This document shows positions 25,105 through 34,509 of a DNA stretch of 64,000 nucleotides, piece by piece. Where the stretch lies: the NCBI RefSeq assembly GCF_037201915.1, contig NZ_CP147505.1, forward strand, positions 2,356,001-2,420,000, read 5' to 3'. Within the stretch, counting starts at the first letter, position 1. The number at the start of each line of letters is the position of its first letter. The notes beneath the pieces are model-generated. The model did not search any database, was not told the DNA's origin, and was given only the letters and a program-made list of their open reading frames with translations. A program made the translations under genes and the position numbers. The DNA comes from Haloplanus sp. CK5-1. GTDB taxonomy: Archaea > Halobacteriota > Halobacteria > Halobacteriales > Haloferacaceae.

Positions 25105-28100
25105 TCACTCCTCGGACCCGGGACCGACGGTAAACGAGGCCGGCGCGCAGGGAAGTTGGTTGTGCTGACACCACCGGCAGTGCTCACCCGAAGTGTACCG
25201 ACTGAACGAGAACTCAGCAATATCGTTCATCGACGACGTCACGTCATCTCTGACTGCTTCCAGATCACTTTCGCTGAACGTTCGGGATTCGACTTTCGGC
25301 CCAATGTCACCGACGTAGGCATATCCCGCGCGTGCGACAGGCTCATCGTACAGGTCACGGCACGCTAACAGGTAGATCGGGAGTTGCTTATCGTTCTCCA
25401 AGTCGCGGTGACGTTCGGTCGCCTTGTAGTCGATGACGACCAGTTCGTCGTCAGGTGTCCGGTAGACCGCGTCAATGTAGCCGACGAGTTCGTGCCCATC
25501 GATAGTGAGTTCGAACTCTCGCTCCGCGTCGATGATCTCATAACTGGGGAGATCTAACTCGAAGTACCGATTGATACACTGTTTTGCCGCCGAGAGAGCG
25601 TCGTCAGCGCGGCGCTGACTGGCGAGTCGCTCGCAAATCTCGTACCACTCCTCACGACGTTCCACCCCTTGATTCGCGGCTTGCTCAGCGGTATCGTGGA
25701 ACAGCAATCCGATCTCACGTTGCGATACACCTCCCTTCGCATCGCTCGTGGCCTCGGTCTCCTGATAGTCGGGGAACGCGTTGACCACGTAGTCCAGATG
25801 GTGACTCCGTGGGCATTCTTCGTAGGCCGCCAGCGACGTGTAGCTGTGAGAGAGCGACGGCGACGGTGTCGACGGGCCAGTCAGCGACCCAACCTGGAGG
25901 ATTTCCCGCTCGGCTCTCGGTGAGAGACTCCCATCGAGAGTGGCCGTTGTCAGGTTCAGCACACGGTCGCGTGCAACCCCAACCGCGAGCTCTTCCCCAT
26001 CGTGCCTGACGGTACCGCCGATACTTCCGATGGTCTCGTTGGCCAGCGTGTTCGTCCAGTCTACTGCGTCGTCCGGGAGACACTCTTGGACGTCGGTCCA
26101 AAGCGGGAGCTGTCCTCGCTCCGGCTGCCATGGGATTCGAGATGGGAGTATTTCGTCAACCAGCTCTGAAACAGTGTTCTCGTCCGCAGCATCGTCACCT
26201 TCGTCGCTGCCACCCTGCAGGACGAGGATGTCCTCGGCTCGCGTGATCCCGACGTGGAACACGCGGCGGGTCTCACGAGCATCACGCTCGACGAAGTCCT
26301 GCGCGAACGCTGCTTCTGGGCCATCCGAGAGGCTGGTTTCGAGCGCGTCGTACGTGCGTGAACTTGGTGCCCACTCGTCGGCGGTAACTTGTGGGATGAG
26401 GACGACCGGGAAGTCCAGGCCCTTGCTTTTGTGGATGGTCATCACGTTGACCGCGTCGTCGGCGACGTCCGGCTGACTCGTGGGTGTGGTGCCACTTTCG
26501 TCGAACAGGGAGTCGTAGTGTTCGAGCGAGTCGATAAACTCCGGAGTCAGCGGAGGTTGGACGGCACTATCCCCGTACCCCTCGATGACGTCCTCCAGTT
26601 GGATGAGATCCCGGCGCTCCTGCTCGCTGAGATACCACTCGATGTTCGTGCGGTCCGTGAGTTCGCGGTACAGATGGCTGAGCGACGCCGAATCACGAAT
26701 ATCGAGCAGTTCCGTGGCGTGCTCACGGGCTTCTGCGATGCGGTCGGGCTCCTCGAACTCGTCGAGCGGCGTCTCGCGCAGTGTGTCCACGAGCGGGTCG
26801 TCGCCCGCGTTGAGCGTGCGGAGGTCCGCGTCGCAGAGCCGGTACCGCATTAGGAGGATGCGATTCCAACTCACCTCGTCTTCGGGCCGTGCGAGTGCCT
26901 TCAGGTAGGCGGTGACGGTGCCGACGCCGACCGATTCCGTGGCCAGATCCCCAGCAACTTGGTACGGGATGCCGGCGTCTTCGAATTCCTCGATGACGGG
27001 AGTGGCGTGGTCGTTCTTCCGGACGAGTAACGCGATGTCGCCTGGATCGTACGCCTCATCGAGGGTTTCTGCTGCACCGCTCAGTAGGTTCTGGACGACG
27101 GTCCGAAGTTGGGGTGGCCCGTCCGAGTCGTCGTCTTCGTCCGGTAGTTCGACGGTAGCGACGGTGTCGCCGTCGTACGCGGGTTCGTCGACGCGAGTGA
27201 GTGTCTTGTGCCGTTCACGGTGGTCGAGTTTCCGAATCGCCTCGTTTGCCAGGTTGAGAATCGGCTGTCGGGAGCGGAAGTTCTCCTCCAGCGGTTCGTC
27301 CGTGAGCGCCGCGAACGCGCGGTCGAGTTCGTCGGTGATGTTTCCGACGTTCGCGCCGCGCCACTCGTAGATCGCCTGATCGTCGTCGCCGACGACGAAC
27401 AGGTTGTCGTCGGTGACGAGTGACGTGACGAGGTCGAACTGGAGACGATCCGTGTCCTGGAACTCGTCGCAGAACACGTAGTCCCACCGCTCGGCGATTT
27501 CCTCGCCGACCGACGAGTCCATCAGCGCAGCCGTCTCGACCACCAGGCCGTCGAAGTCGATGAGATTTCGCTCGTCCAGTTCTCGCTCGTACGCCGCGTA
27601 CCCGGCGGTGAGATCTCGGGCAGTAAGGCAGTCGGAAACGAACGAGTCGAGATGGTCCGTGAGTTCAAGAGCCAGATCGTCCGGGATCCCTTTCGGAGCA
27701 CCGCTTGCGTATCCGCCGAACAGGTACTTCGGGAGTTTGTACGCGTTGTCCGGCAGATCACGCTCGCCAGCTTCGTGGGCCTGGAACGCGGTCTCAAGCG
27801 CATCACACAGGTCGACGAGCCGGTCGAGGAGATCCCGAACACTGGCCTCGATCCCGTCCGTTCCCAACCCGTCGCGTTCCGCGGTGAGTTCATCGCGCAC
27901 CTCGGGAAGTGAATCCAGCACGCTTGCCACGGACCGGCCACCGAGATGGTCGCTGGCGATTGCTTCGACGCGCTCCGGCAGGTCGGCGAGGTCATAGACG
28001 CGGTCGGCGGGCCCGAGGAACGCGTCGACGTCCTCGGGCGTGATGCCGCTGCGCTTCATCGACCCGATGAAGTTGAGCAAGTTCGACGCGGCTCCGGACA

Positions 28101-28566
28101 CGTACCCGTCGCTGCCGTACACGTTCGGTTTGACCGACCGGTACTCGATGTCGTCGAGAACGTCCAGTACGATAGCGTACTTCTCGGCGTCCGTGGCGAC
28201 CTCGAAGTCCGGGTCGATCCCGGCTTCGTAGGCGTAGTCGGCGAGGATCTCGTTACAGATCGAGTGGTACGTGTACGCGTCGATGTCGTACCCTGCTGTC
28301 CCGAGTTTCGCGTTGAGTTTCTCCCGCATCGAGTCCGCCGCGTTGTTCGTGAACGTCAACGCGAGAATCCGGTCCGGCGAGACGTCTTCCTCGTCGATGA
28401 GGTGCTCGATCTTCCGCACCATCGTGAACGTCTTCCCTGTCCCTGCACCGGCGAGCACGCGCATCGGGTACGCGTCGGAGTTGATGATCTCCCGTTGCTG
28501 GGGCTCCGGGGACACGTCTTCCTCCGGAACGGGGAACCACGACGGGTACTCCGTCTCGTCGCTCAT
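25105..28566 (-). CDS. AddA-like UvrD-family helicase with RecB nuclease and Fe-S cysteines
   Basis: A 1153-aa SF1 helicase. Walker A is GAGTGKT (40-46), motif Ia LTFTNNAADSM, Walker B VFCDEFQDTD (364-373), motif III VVGDDDQAIYEWRGA, motif V VMTIHKSKGLDFPVV and motif VI FHVGITRAED. The last about 240 residues form a PD-(D/E)XK nuclease (GYIDAVYR ... LVVIDYKAT) framed by cysteines: one in YEECPRSH and three at the end (CRWCQHNQLPC), the AddB-type iron-sulfur pattern. The start overlaps the upstream nuclease gene by ATGA. It should unwind and resect DNA ends with the other operon products. Size and order resemble bacterial AddA plus a Fe-S nuclease. Confidence 0.9.
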   Translation of the reverse strand: MSDETEYPSWFPVPEEDVSPEPQQREIINSDAYPMRVLAGAGTGKTFTMVRKIEHLIDEEDVSPDRILALTFTNNAADSMREKLNAKLGTAGYDIDAYTYHSICNEILADYAYEAGIDPDFEVATDAEKYAIVLDVLDDIEYRSVKPNVYGSDGYVSGAASNLLNFIGSMKRSGITPEDVDAFLGPADRVYDLADLPERVEAIASDHLGGRSVASVLDSLPEVRDELTAERDGLGTDGIEASVRDLLDRLVDLCDALETAFQAHEAGERDLPDNAYKLPKYLFGGYASGAPKGIPDDLALELTDHLDSFVSDCLTARDLTAGYAAYERELDERNLIDFDGLVVETAALMDSSVGEEIAERWDYVFCDEFQDTDRLQFDLVTSLVTDDNLFVVGDDDQAIYEWRGANVGNITDELDRAFAALTDEPLEENFRSRQPILNLANEAIRKLDHRERHKTLTRVDEPAYDGDTVATVELPDEDDDSDGPPQLRTVVQNLLSGAAETLDEAYDPGDIALLVRKNDHATPVIEEFEDAGIPYQVAGDLATESVGVGTVTAYLKALARPEDEVSWNRILLMRYRLCDADLRTLNAGDDPLVDTLRETPLDEFEEPDRIAEAREHATELLDIRDSASLSHLYRELTDRTNIEWYLSEQERRDLIQLEDVIEGYGDSAVQPPLTPEFIDSLEHYDSLFDESGTTPTSQPDVADDAVNVMTIHKSKGLDFPVVLIPQVTADEWAPSSRTYDALETSLSDGPEAAFAQDFVERDARETRRVFHVGITRAEDILVLQGGSDEGDDAADENTVSELVDEILPSRIPWQPERGQLPLWTDVQECLPDDAVDWTNTLANETIGSIGGTVRHDGEELAVGVARDRVLNLTTATLDGSLSPRAEREILQVGSLTGPSTPSPSLSHSYTSLAAYEECPRSHHLDYVVNAFPDYQETEATSDAKGGVSQREIGLLFHDTAEQAANQGVERREEWYEICERLASQRRADDALSAAKQCINRYFELDLPSYEIIDAEREFELTIDGHELVGYIDAVYRTPDDELVVIDYKATERHRDLENDKQLPIYLLACRDLYDEPVARAGYAYVGDIGPKVESRTFSESDLEAVRDDVTSSMNDIAEFSFSRYTSGEHCRWCQHNQLPCAPASFTVGPGSEE

Positions 28567-29468
28567 CGTCGCACCTCCGTCGACAGGCGATCAGCACACA
28601 TCTCTCGATAGTCACAATCCGGGCACGCCTCGTCGGTGATGAGGTCGAACGGCTCCGGCTCGTAGGCCTCACCCGTGATGCCGTCGTGCGCGGCACGGAT
28701 GAGCTCCCAGATCGTGTCGTAGTGCTCCGCGTAGATCTCCGTGGTTTCTCGTGGATATCCACGGGCAGACACCTCGTACCCGGCTGGAGTGCTCTCGAAC
28801 GACGTGCTGTTGAGCAGGCCGTAGAAACTGAACCGAACCGTCATCCCGTCCTCGTAGAACGGTTCGTTCTTCACGCCCTCGATGTACGTCGCCGTCTGGA
28901 ACGCGTTCCGCACACGCTTTGGCTCGTGTGCCTCTCCGTCGCGGTGCTCGCCGAGATACTCGGCCGTCCCGGACGAGAGGACTCCGCTCGTGTTCCGCTT
29001 GTAATCGAATACGTGTAGCCCCTCGTCCGTCCGAACGACGTTGTCAGCTTTCCCGTGGAGGCCGCGGCCATCGCGTTCGCATTCCACCCAGCACTCCGTG
29101 GCGACCGAGTGACGCGCGTGCTCGATCCCGTCACCACCATCCGGGTCGAAGAACGCCTCGACGGCAGCCCGGTTCTCACGCCGCTGGTACTCCTGATGGG
29201 CGTCGGATTCGTAGTCGTCCGAGTTGCTGTGTTCCGCCCACTTCGCCGCAAAAACGTCCATCGCGCGGTCGTGAATCGTCTCTGCATCATCATCACGTTC
29301 AGTCACATCACACACGTCCTCGATAGTCTCGTGGTAGATCGTCCCTTGGTTGAGATACAGCTCCGTACGATCCGGTGTGTTCACATCCTGTACATACCGG
29401 TAATCGTACAACCGCGGACACGTCGCGTAGTTCGCCAACCGCGACGGGGAGAGCGATTCGGAGCTCAT
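28563..29468 (-). CDS. PD-(D/E)XK (RecB/Cas4-fold) nuclease with Fe-S cysteines
   Basis: A 301-aa nuclease. The N-terminal LSPSRLANYATCPRLYDYRY holds the first cluster cysteine. The catalytic core is GLHGKADNVVR ... GLHVFDYKRN (Asp and DxK), then QTATY. The C-terminal CPDCDYREMC gives the other three cysteines. This is the RecB/Cas4 arrangement, equivalent to the AddB C-terminal nuclease but as a separate protein. No cas genes or CRISPR array are nearby, so a CRISPR Cas4 role is unlikely. It overlaps both neighbours by 4 nt. Confidence 0.88.
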   Translation of the reverse strand: MSSESLSPSRLANYATCPRLYDYRYVQDVNTPDRTELYLNQGTIYHETIEDVCDVTERDDDAETIHDRAMDVFAAKWAEHSNSDDYESDAHQEYQRRENRAAVEAFFDPDGGDGIEHARHSVATECWVECERDGRGLHGKADNVVRTDEGLHVFDYKRNTSGVLSSGTAEYLGEHRDGEAHEPKRVRNAFQTATYIEGVKNEPFYEDGMTVRFSFYGLLNSTSFESTPAGYEVSARGYPRETTEIYAEHYDTIWELIRAAHDGITGEAYEPEPFDLITDEACPDCDYREMCADRLSTEVRR

Positions 29469-31522
29469 CGCCGCACCTCCCCGGTAGCGAACTCGACACG
29501 TGCACGCAATGCCTTCCGGAGTTCCTCCCCACGCGCCCCGCTCTTATCGAGCACGTCCTGAATCTCTCCGAGTTCCGCCTCGACCTCATCGAGCGACACC
29601 GTCACGTCCTGACTGTTCGCGCGCCGCACCTCCGAAAGCGCGTCGTCGACCCGCGACAGCAGGTACTGCTCCGCCGCTTGCTCGCTCGTGACCTGTGGCT
29701 CATCGGCCTCGGTCACCCACGGAAGATCAGCATACGCCGCCGTGAGGAACCGCGATGCCTGTGCACGCTCTTCGAGCGCCGTGTCTTCGTACTCGTAGAG
29801 ACAACAGTAGAGCCGCTCCGCCGCCGCACCCGCCCCGACAGCCAATCGTCGCCGCGCGTGCTCCGCGTGGTACCGCGCGAACGGTCGTCCTGACGCCGTC
29901 GACGTCGTCGGGAACGTCGCATCCATATCCGCTCCATCCAGTTCCGTAACACCGGGATAGTCCGGCATCGACGCGACTCGCTCGCTCGGGAACAACCGTG
30001 TCAGGAACGGGTCGCCCGGGTACTCGCTGTCGACGAGATTCACGAGGAACACCGCGCGGAACGACTCGTTCTTAATCGCTTGCAAGTGATCGACGCGAAC
30101 GCCGCCGTCGAGGTCCGTCGCACTCGTCTGATTCTGCTGCGGTGCGTACTCGTGAGCGCGTTCGAGCATCTGCTTGAACGACTCCCACGTCGCATCCACG
30201 AACTCGGTCTCTTCGAGGAACTCGGCCATCCGGAACGCCCGTCGGACGTTCCCAAACTGCGCCCGTGCATCCAACGGGGCCGCCCGTTCCGCGATCCGCT
30301 CTTTCAACCCAGCGTCCGTGGCCCACCAGTGAATCGCGTCTTCGAGGCTGTCCGTCTCGCTGACTCGGTCCAAGCGGTCCGTATCGAGTTCCGAACCGTG
30401 GTCGGGTCCATCGTCTTCATCGTCAGCGAGATACCGAACGGCCGCGAGGAGTTCCCGAATCGCAGGATCGTCACCGAACCCGGTGACGGTTGTCGATTCC
30501 GTCGGAATCCCGGTGCCTTCGAACGCTTCGATAGCGTCCGTCACAGCACTCCCGCTTTGCTTCGTGGCGACAGCGATATCATCGTACTTCCAGTCCGGCC
30601 GTGCGACGAGGTCTTCGATCTCGTTCGCAATCTCGGCGAGTTGTTCGTCACCGGAGTCTGTGGCAAGAACGGAAACCGACCCGGATTCTGGATCTTCCGG
30701 GACCGTTTCGTCGGCGAAATACGCTGCCGTCGCGGCTGGTCGCGTCGACGGCGTCCCCGATGCCCCACGTCGGGATTCGCTGAACGAGACGTAGTCCGTA
30801 ACGGGTCCGGTCTCGACCCACGTCCGGCGTACACTCGCGTTCTCCTCGGCAACACAGACGAGATCGCAGTCTCCCGCGAGCGCGTCGAGATACGCGCGAT
30901 CAAGCGGGAAGAACTCCTCAAACTCGACTGCAAGTACCGCGTCGAAATCAACGACCTCGTCGCGGGCATCCCCCGTGAGGACATCGAGCGCTTCCGAGAT
31001 GAGTTGTCCACGCTCCATGTGCCCGTGCTCGGCGAGCCAGTCGTGGAACCCGTCGAGCGCAGCCGTGATGTCACGGAGTTCCGGAGTCTCGTCAGGCCTG
31101 ACCGTCTGCCAGGAGATCGTGCCCATCACCGCATCCACGTCCTCGATGAACGACGGCTGCGCAGACGCCCGTTGGAGGTACTCCGTTTCCCACTCGTAGT
31201 CTTCGAGGAACCGGTACAGGAGTTCCCGCCGCAGGGCGTCGGAGAGAATGACGCGGTCATCGGTCTGGTTGAGGACATCGGTCGCGTGCACCACCGACGA
31301 CGTCACGTACGGCGTCGCCGCACCCGGCAGTTCCTCACCTAACGCTTCACGGAACGCGTCTGCGCTCGTCGGTGCACCCGTGATGACGAGCACATCCTCA
31401 GAATCGTGCTCGTCGAGAAGCATTCGGTATTCGTTTCGTGCTGTCCGTTCGACGTTTTCGCCCCCGAACGGTACCGTGACTAACGTCCCGTCGAACCGCC
31501 GGTGAGATGAGTGATCAGACAT
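29465..31522 (-). CDS. AddB-like inactivated helicase
   Basis: A 685-aa protein. The N-terminus LVTVPFGGENVERTARNEYR occupies the AddB Walker A position but lacks GKT. The middle contains VDFDAVLAVEFEEFFPLDRAYLDALAG, as in the UvrD-like second domain. About residue 510, VRVDHLQAIKNESFRAVFLV then NLVDSEYPGDPF matches the UvrD-C helicase core of AddB/RecC. No nuclease motif is present, because that function sits on the next gene. It is probably the structural partner of the AddA-like helicase. ATGA overlap with the nuclease; a 5-nt gap to the PLD-ATPase upstream. Confidence 0.78.
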   Translation of the reverse strand: MSDHSSHRRFDGTLVTVPFGGENVERTARNEYRMLLDEHDSEDVLVITGAPTSADAFREALGEELPGAATPYVTSSVVHATDVLNQTDDRVILSDALRRELLYRFLEDYEWETEYLQRASAQPSFIEDVDAVMGTISWQTVRPDETPELRDITAALDGFHDWLAEHGHMERGQLISEALDVLTGDARDEVVDFDAVLAVEFEEFFPLDRAYLDALAGDCDLVCVAEENASVRRTWVETGPVTDYVSFSESRRGASGTPSTRPAATAAYFADETVPEDPESGSVSVLATDSGDEQLAEIANEIEDLVARPDWKYDDIAVATKQSGSAVTDAIEAFEGTGIPTESTTVTGFGDDPAIRELLAAVRYLADDEDDGPDHGSELDTDRLDRVSETDSLEDAIHWWATDAGLKERIAERAAPLDARAQFGNVRRAFRMAEFLEETEFVDATWESFKQMLERAHEYAPQQNQTSATDLDGGVRVDHLQAIKNESFRAVFLVNLVDSEYPGDPFLTRLFPSERVASMPDYPGVTELDGADMDATFPTTSTASGRPFARYHAEHARRRLAVGAGAAAERLYCCLYEYEDTALEERAQASRFLTAAYADLPWVTEADEPQVTSEQAAEQYLLSRVDDALSEVRRANSQDVTVSLDEVEAELGEIQDVLDKSGARGEELRKALRARVEFATGEVRR

Positions 31523-31527
31523 GTCTA

Positions 31528-33648
31528 TTACCCGCGGACGAGCCGCGTGACCCGAGACAGCACACCGGTGTCGTCAGCGGCTGTCTCGGTATCGCGTCGT
31601 GCATCTTCAATCACACTGGGCTCATCAATCCAATTCTGGAACCTGTTCGCGCTTTCAAACTGAACCGCCGGCCCGTAAATACCCGCCCGGATATGGGCTG
31701 GCGTGGTCTTCTGGAACTCCCAGCATTGCTGCTGGTCCAGATGTGCCGAGAAATCGGCGACGATCCGTCCGTCATCCTTGAAATCGAGTTCGCACAGTCC
31801 GTCGGACAGCGCACTGATCCACTTCCGACGCCCCGGATCGTGCTTCTGCTCGGCGGGTTTCTCCAGTGGCACGTACTCTGGTGGTTCCTTTTCGGCATAC
31901 GCGTACAGCTCTGCGAACACGTCCCGAGCATCCGCGAGCCGATCCGACTGGTCCGGAAGCGAGATATCCCGCTGTAAGAACAGGTGGGCGAACCACGGGA
32001 ACAGGTTACAACTGTCTGCCTGCCCCGCGATCTGCGCGGCTGCTTCGCGTTCGTCCTTCTTCAGTTCGGAGAAGTTGACGTTGAAATCCAGCGTCTTCAT
32101 CCGAGTGCGGAGTTCGGATTTCGGCTTCGTGGAGTCGTTCGAGGAGAAAATGAACGTCGGCATCTGGATAGACCCGTCCCACTTCCCCTCCCAGTAGGAC
32201 TTGATGATGTCCCGGTCGATTTTCGACTTCGCCACGTCGTCAACGATGTACGGGAAAACGGTGTCCGACGCACGATCCCGCTCGATGTTGTCTTTGACGA
32301 AGTCGTCTCCGGTCGTAACTTCCTGTACGTACCCGTTCGAGATGAGACGCGTCCCGAACCGCAGGAACATGCCTTTTCCGCTGTCATTGTCACCGTGGAG
32401 GAACAGGAACGGTAGATCCTTGTCCAGCTCTGCAGACTCGTATTCGGCGTAGCGATAAGCGCAGTAGTCAGCAAACGGAGCCCAGCAGAGGTAGATAATT
32501 CCTTCGTGGAAATGTACCCGCGTCTCCTTTGGTGTTCGCGTTTCACCGAACTCGCCGACAGTTTCGATGTACTGCTCGATCAGGTCGAGTGTGTCAGCGA
32601 CTTCCTGCGGATCGTCCGGCAGCGGTGCTGTTAGTTCAAGGACGGAGTCGTCAACCCGCAATTCGACATTGTTCTCGTCTCTATCGACGTTGAGGTCTGG
32701 ATACCCTGTGAAGGTCTCTTTGTACCGCGCGATGCCGGCGAGTGTCGCTACGATTTCGCCGTCGTTGATTCGGATGTTATTGGCAGACAGCGTGTCGTCC
32801 AGATTCGAGATTGCGTCTTCGAGGCCCTGCGGGGAGAGGCGGGCACGCTTGTCCGGACTGATTTCGGTTGGATCGGTGTCTGTATCTTCAGCGGCGAAAA
32901 CCGCTTTCTCTGCTTCTTCGGCGTCGGTGACGACGTTGTACGTATTGACTTGGTCGTCGTCAACTGCTTCGTCGAGCCGGGCGTTCAGCTCGGCGACCGG
33001 GTCGTCACTGAACTCGTCGCCACCCAGCCAGATATCGTAGATCTTCGCCTCCTGTTCTGCCGTTTCGGCGTCCTCGATCTCCTCGGTGAGATCCTCCATG
33101 AACGGCATCGCGTAGTCCTTGTGGAACGCGTATAGCCGTTCGAACCACTCGTCGACGGGCGTGTCTCCATCGGTACGCCAGGCGATGTTGACGTTGGTTT
33201 GCTTGCTCCCCTGCCAAGCCTGCTTGGAGAGGTTCGCCGACCCACAGATGAGTGTGCGAGACCAGTCTTGGTTCTCGACGATGTAGAGTTTCGTGTGAAG
33301 CAGGACGCGTGCGGAATCGACGGTGTGGATGAGTAGATCACCGTCTTGGCGCAGTGATTCCAGTTGCGCGGCGATTTTCTTTGCGTTGTTCGTGTTCTTC
33401 AGCGAGCGCCGGTAGTCGTCGTGCTGGTTGTCCCCGACGATGACCTCCAGCGAGTCCACTGCGAGATCCTGATTCTGAAACATCTTGTAGATGAATGCCG
33501 GGGACTGACTGTACGTGACGCAGTAGACGTGCTGGGCGTCACCGAAGTAGTTCAGGAAACTATCCCATGATTTGTCGGCAGCCATCTCCAGATCGGCGGT
33601 GCTGCCGTCATCGAACTCGACTGTTGCTTCGAATTCTCTCTTGGTCAT
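31528..33648 (-). CDS. PLD-like nuclease fused to SF3-like ATPase
   Basis: A 706-aa two-part protein. Residues about 30-200 are a phospholipase-D-like domain with HTKLYIVE (His118, Lys120) and LICGSANLSKQAW, the HxK and GSxN halves of one PLD motif; the Asp is absent. Residues about 340-560 form a helicase-type AAA+ domain: Walker A-like FLHGDNDSGKGMFLRF (about 419-426), PYIVDDV (Walker B), and TFIFSSNDSTKPKSELRTRM as sensor 1 and arginine finger. A charged linker (about 200-300) separates the halves. PLD enzymes with an ATPase occur in several defence systems. It lies 63 nt downstream of the Argonaute remnant. Confidence 0.82.
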   Translation of the reverse strand: MTKREFEATVEFDDGSTADLEMAADKSWDSFLNYFGDAQHVYCVTYSQSPAFIYKMFQNQDLAVDSLEVIVGDNQHDDYRRSLKNTNNAKKIAAQLESLRQDGDLLIHTVDSARVLLHTKLYIVENQDWSRTLICGSANLSKQAWQGSKQTNVNIAWRTDGDTPVDEWFERLYAFHKDYAMPFMEDLTEEIEDAETAEQEAKIYDIWLGGDEFSDDPVAELNARLDEAVDDDQVNTYNVVTDAEEAEKAVFAAEDTDTDPTEISPDKRARLSPQGLEDAISNLDDTLSANNIRINDGEIVATLAGIARYKETFTGYPDLNVDRDENNVELRVDDSVLELTAPLPDDPQEVADTLDLIEQYIETVGEFGETRTPKETRVHFHEGIIYLCWAPFADYCAYRYAEYESAELDKDLPFLFLHGDNDSGKGMFLRFGTRLISNGYVQEVTTGDDFVKDNIERDRASDTVFPYIVDDVAKSKIDRDIIKSYWEGKWDGSIQMPTFIFSSNDSTKPKSELRTRMKTLDFNVNFSELKKDEREAAAQIAGQADSCNLFPWFAHLFLQRDISLPDQSDRLADARDVFAELYAYAEKEPPEYVPLEKPAEQKHDPGRRKWISALSDGLCELDFKDDGRIVADFSAHLDQQQCWEFQKTTPAHIRAGIYGPAVQFESANRFQNWIDEPSVIEDARRDTETAADDTGVLSRVTRLVRG

Positions 33649-33711
33649 GCGAGGGTCACCGGTGTGTTGACTGGTACGTGAGTGGTTGCGTGGGGCTGTG
33701 CCGATGCATGG

Positions 33712-34505
33712 TCAGATGTACGGGACGCCGCGGATGACGCTGCCTTTGGTGAGGTAGCCCTTCATCGCGAAGTCGGCGCACTTGTCGGCGTAGTACGTGG
33801 TGATGGGGAGCCGAGTGGAGCGGCTCAGCGATCCGACGTGCGCTTCCGATAGCCAGTAGGTTTGCTCCGCGAGCGTGTCGAGATCTGTTGATCCGTGCCG
33901 TTTCACGATCTGTAGCGGTCGCAGCGTGCCAAGGCTTTCCTCCTTCCCCTAGTCGTGGTCAGGTAGGAGTGGTCGCCGTTGTGGACGTGGAAGGCGACAC
34001 CTTTGTCCGCGATATCGAACCGTGATTTCGATTCGTCGTATTCGGCGATGCGGGGATTCCCGGATTCCGGATCTCAACGAGGTCGAACCGCTGAATGAGA
34101 TCCCGGGCTTTGTCGAGACGGTTGATGAGACTCTCGACGTCGAGGTAGAATTTCCCGTCACGATGAATCACGACGTGCTGCGGTGGCCGGCCTTCCTCTT
34201 CGGCGAACATTTCCAGAACGTGCTTGATGACGTTCGCTACGTCGTCCTCGTCGAACGTCTCGCCAGCCTGCTTCGTGACAGCCTCGGACGCGAGGATGGT
34301 TCCGTCAGCCATAATGACGTTCGCGGCTGCGCCGAGGTGTAGATCCGTATCGTGCTCAACGGTCACATCGGCGATGTCCTGTCCGCGTTGCACCCACTCG
34401 GCGGCGGACCGTCTCCAGTTGCTCAGATGGTTGTCGTTCTATGGGTCGGTCACGTACGCGGGGAGATCCCGGAGAAAGTCATATCACGAATCTGTCCGTG
34501 GTGTC
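33712..34505 (-). pseudogene. prokaryotic Argonaute PIWI-domain remnant (frameshifted, N-terminally truncated)
   Basis: Three minus-strand frames together spell a PIWI domain. Upstream, WVQRGQDIADVTVEHDTD and GAAANVIMADGTILASE hold the probable first Asp, and AGETFDEDD may hold the Glu finger. PPQHVVIHRDGKFYLD gives the third Asp, then VEIRNPGIP. After a shift near 34052 comes RIAEYDESKSRFDIADKGVA and FHVHNGDHSYLTTT. After a second shift near 33950 comes GKEESLGTLRPLQIVKRHGS and TRLPITTYYADKCADFAMKG (fourth Asp), ending VIRGVPYI. Stops TAG (34439-34441) and TGA (34484-34486) lie further upstream. The N, PAZ and MID domains are missing. It is the head of the PLD-ATPase/AddAB-like operon. Identification is by motif recall, not by search. 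Confidence 0.75.
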
Positions 34506-34509
34506 GGAT

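Noticed and set aside
28563-29468. CRISPR-associated Cas4
   Set aside because: No repeats, cas1, cas2 or other cas genes anywhere in the window; the neighbours are AddAB-like.
29465-31522. Active helicase
   Set aside because: The Walker A position reads PFGGENVERT without GKT, so it is an AddB-type inactive partner.
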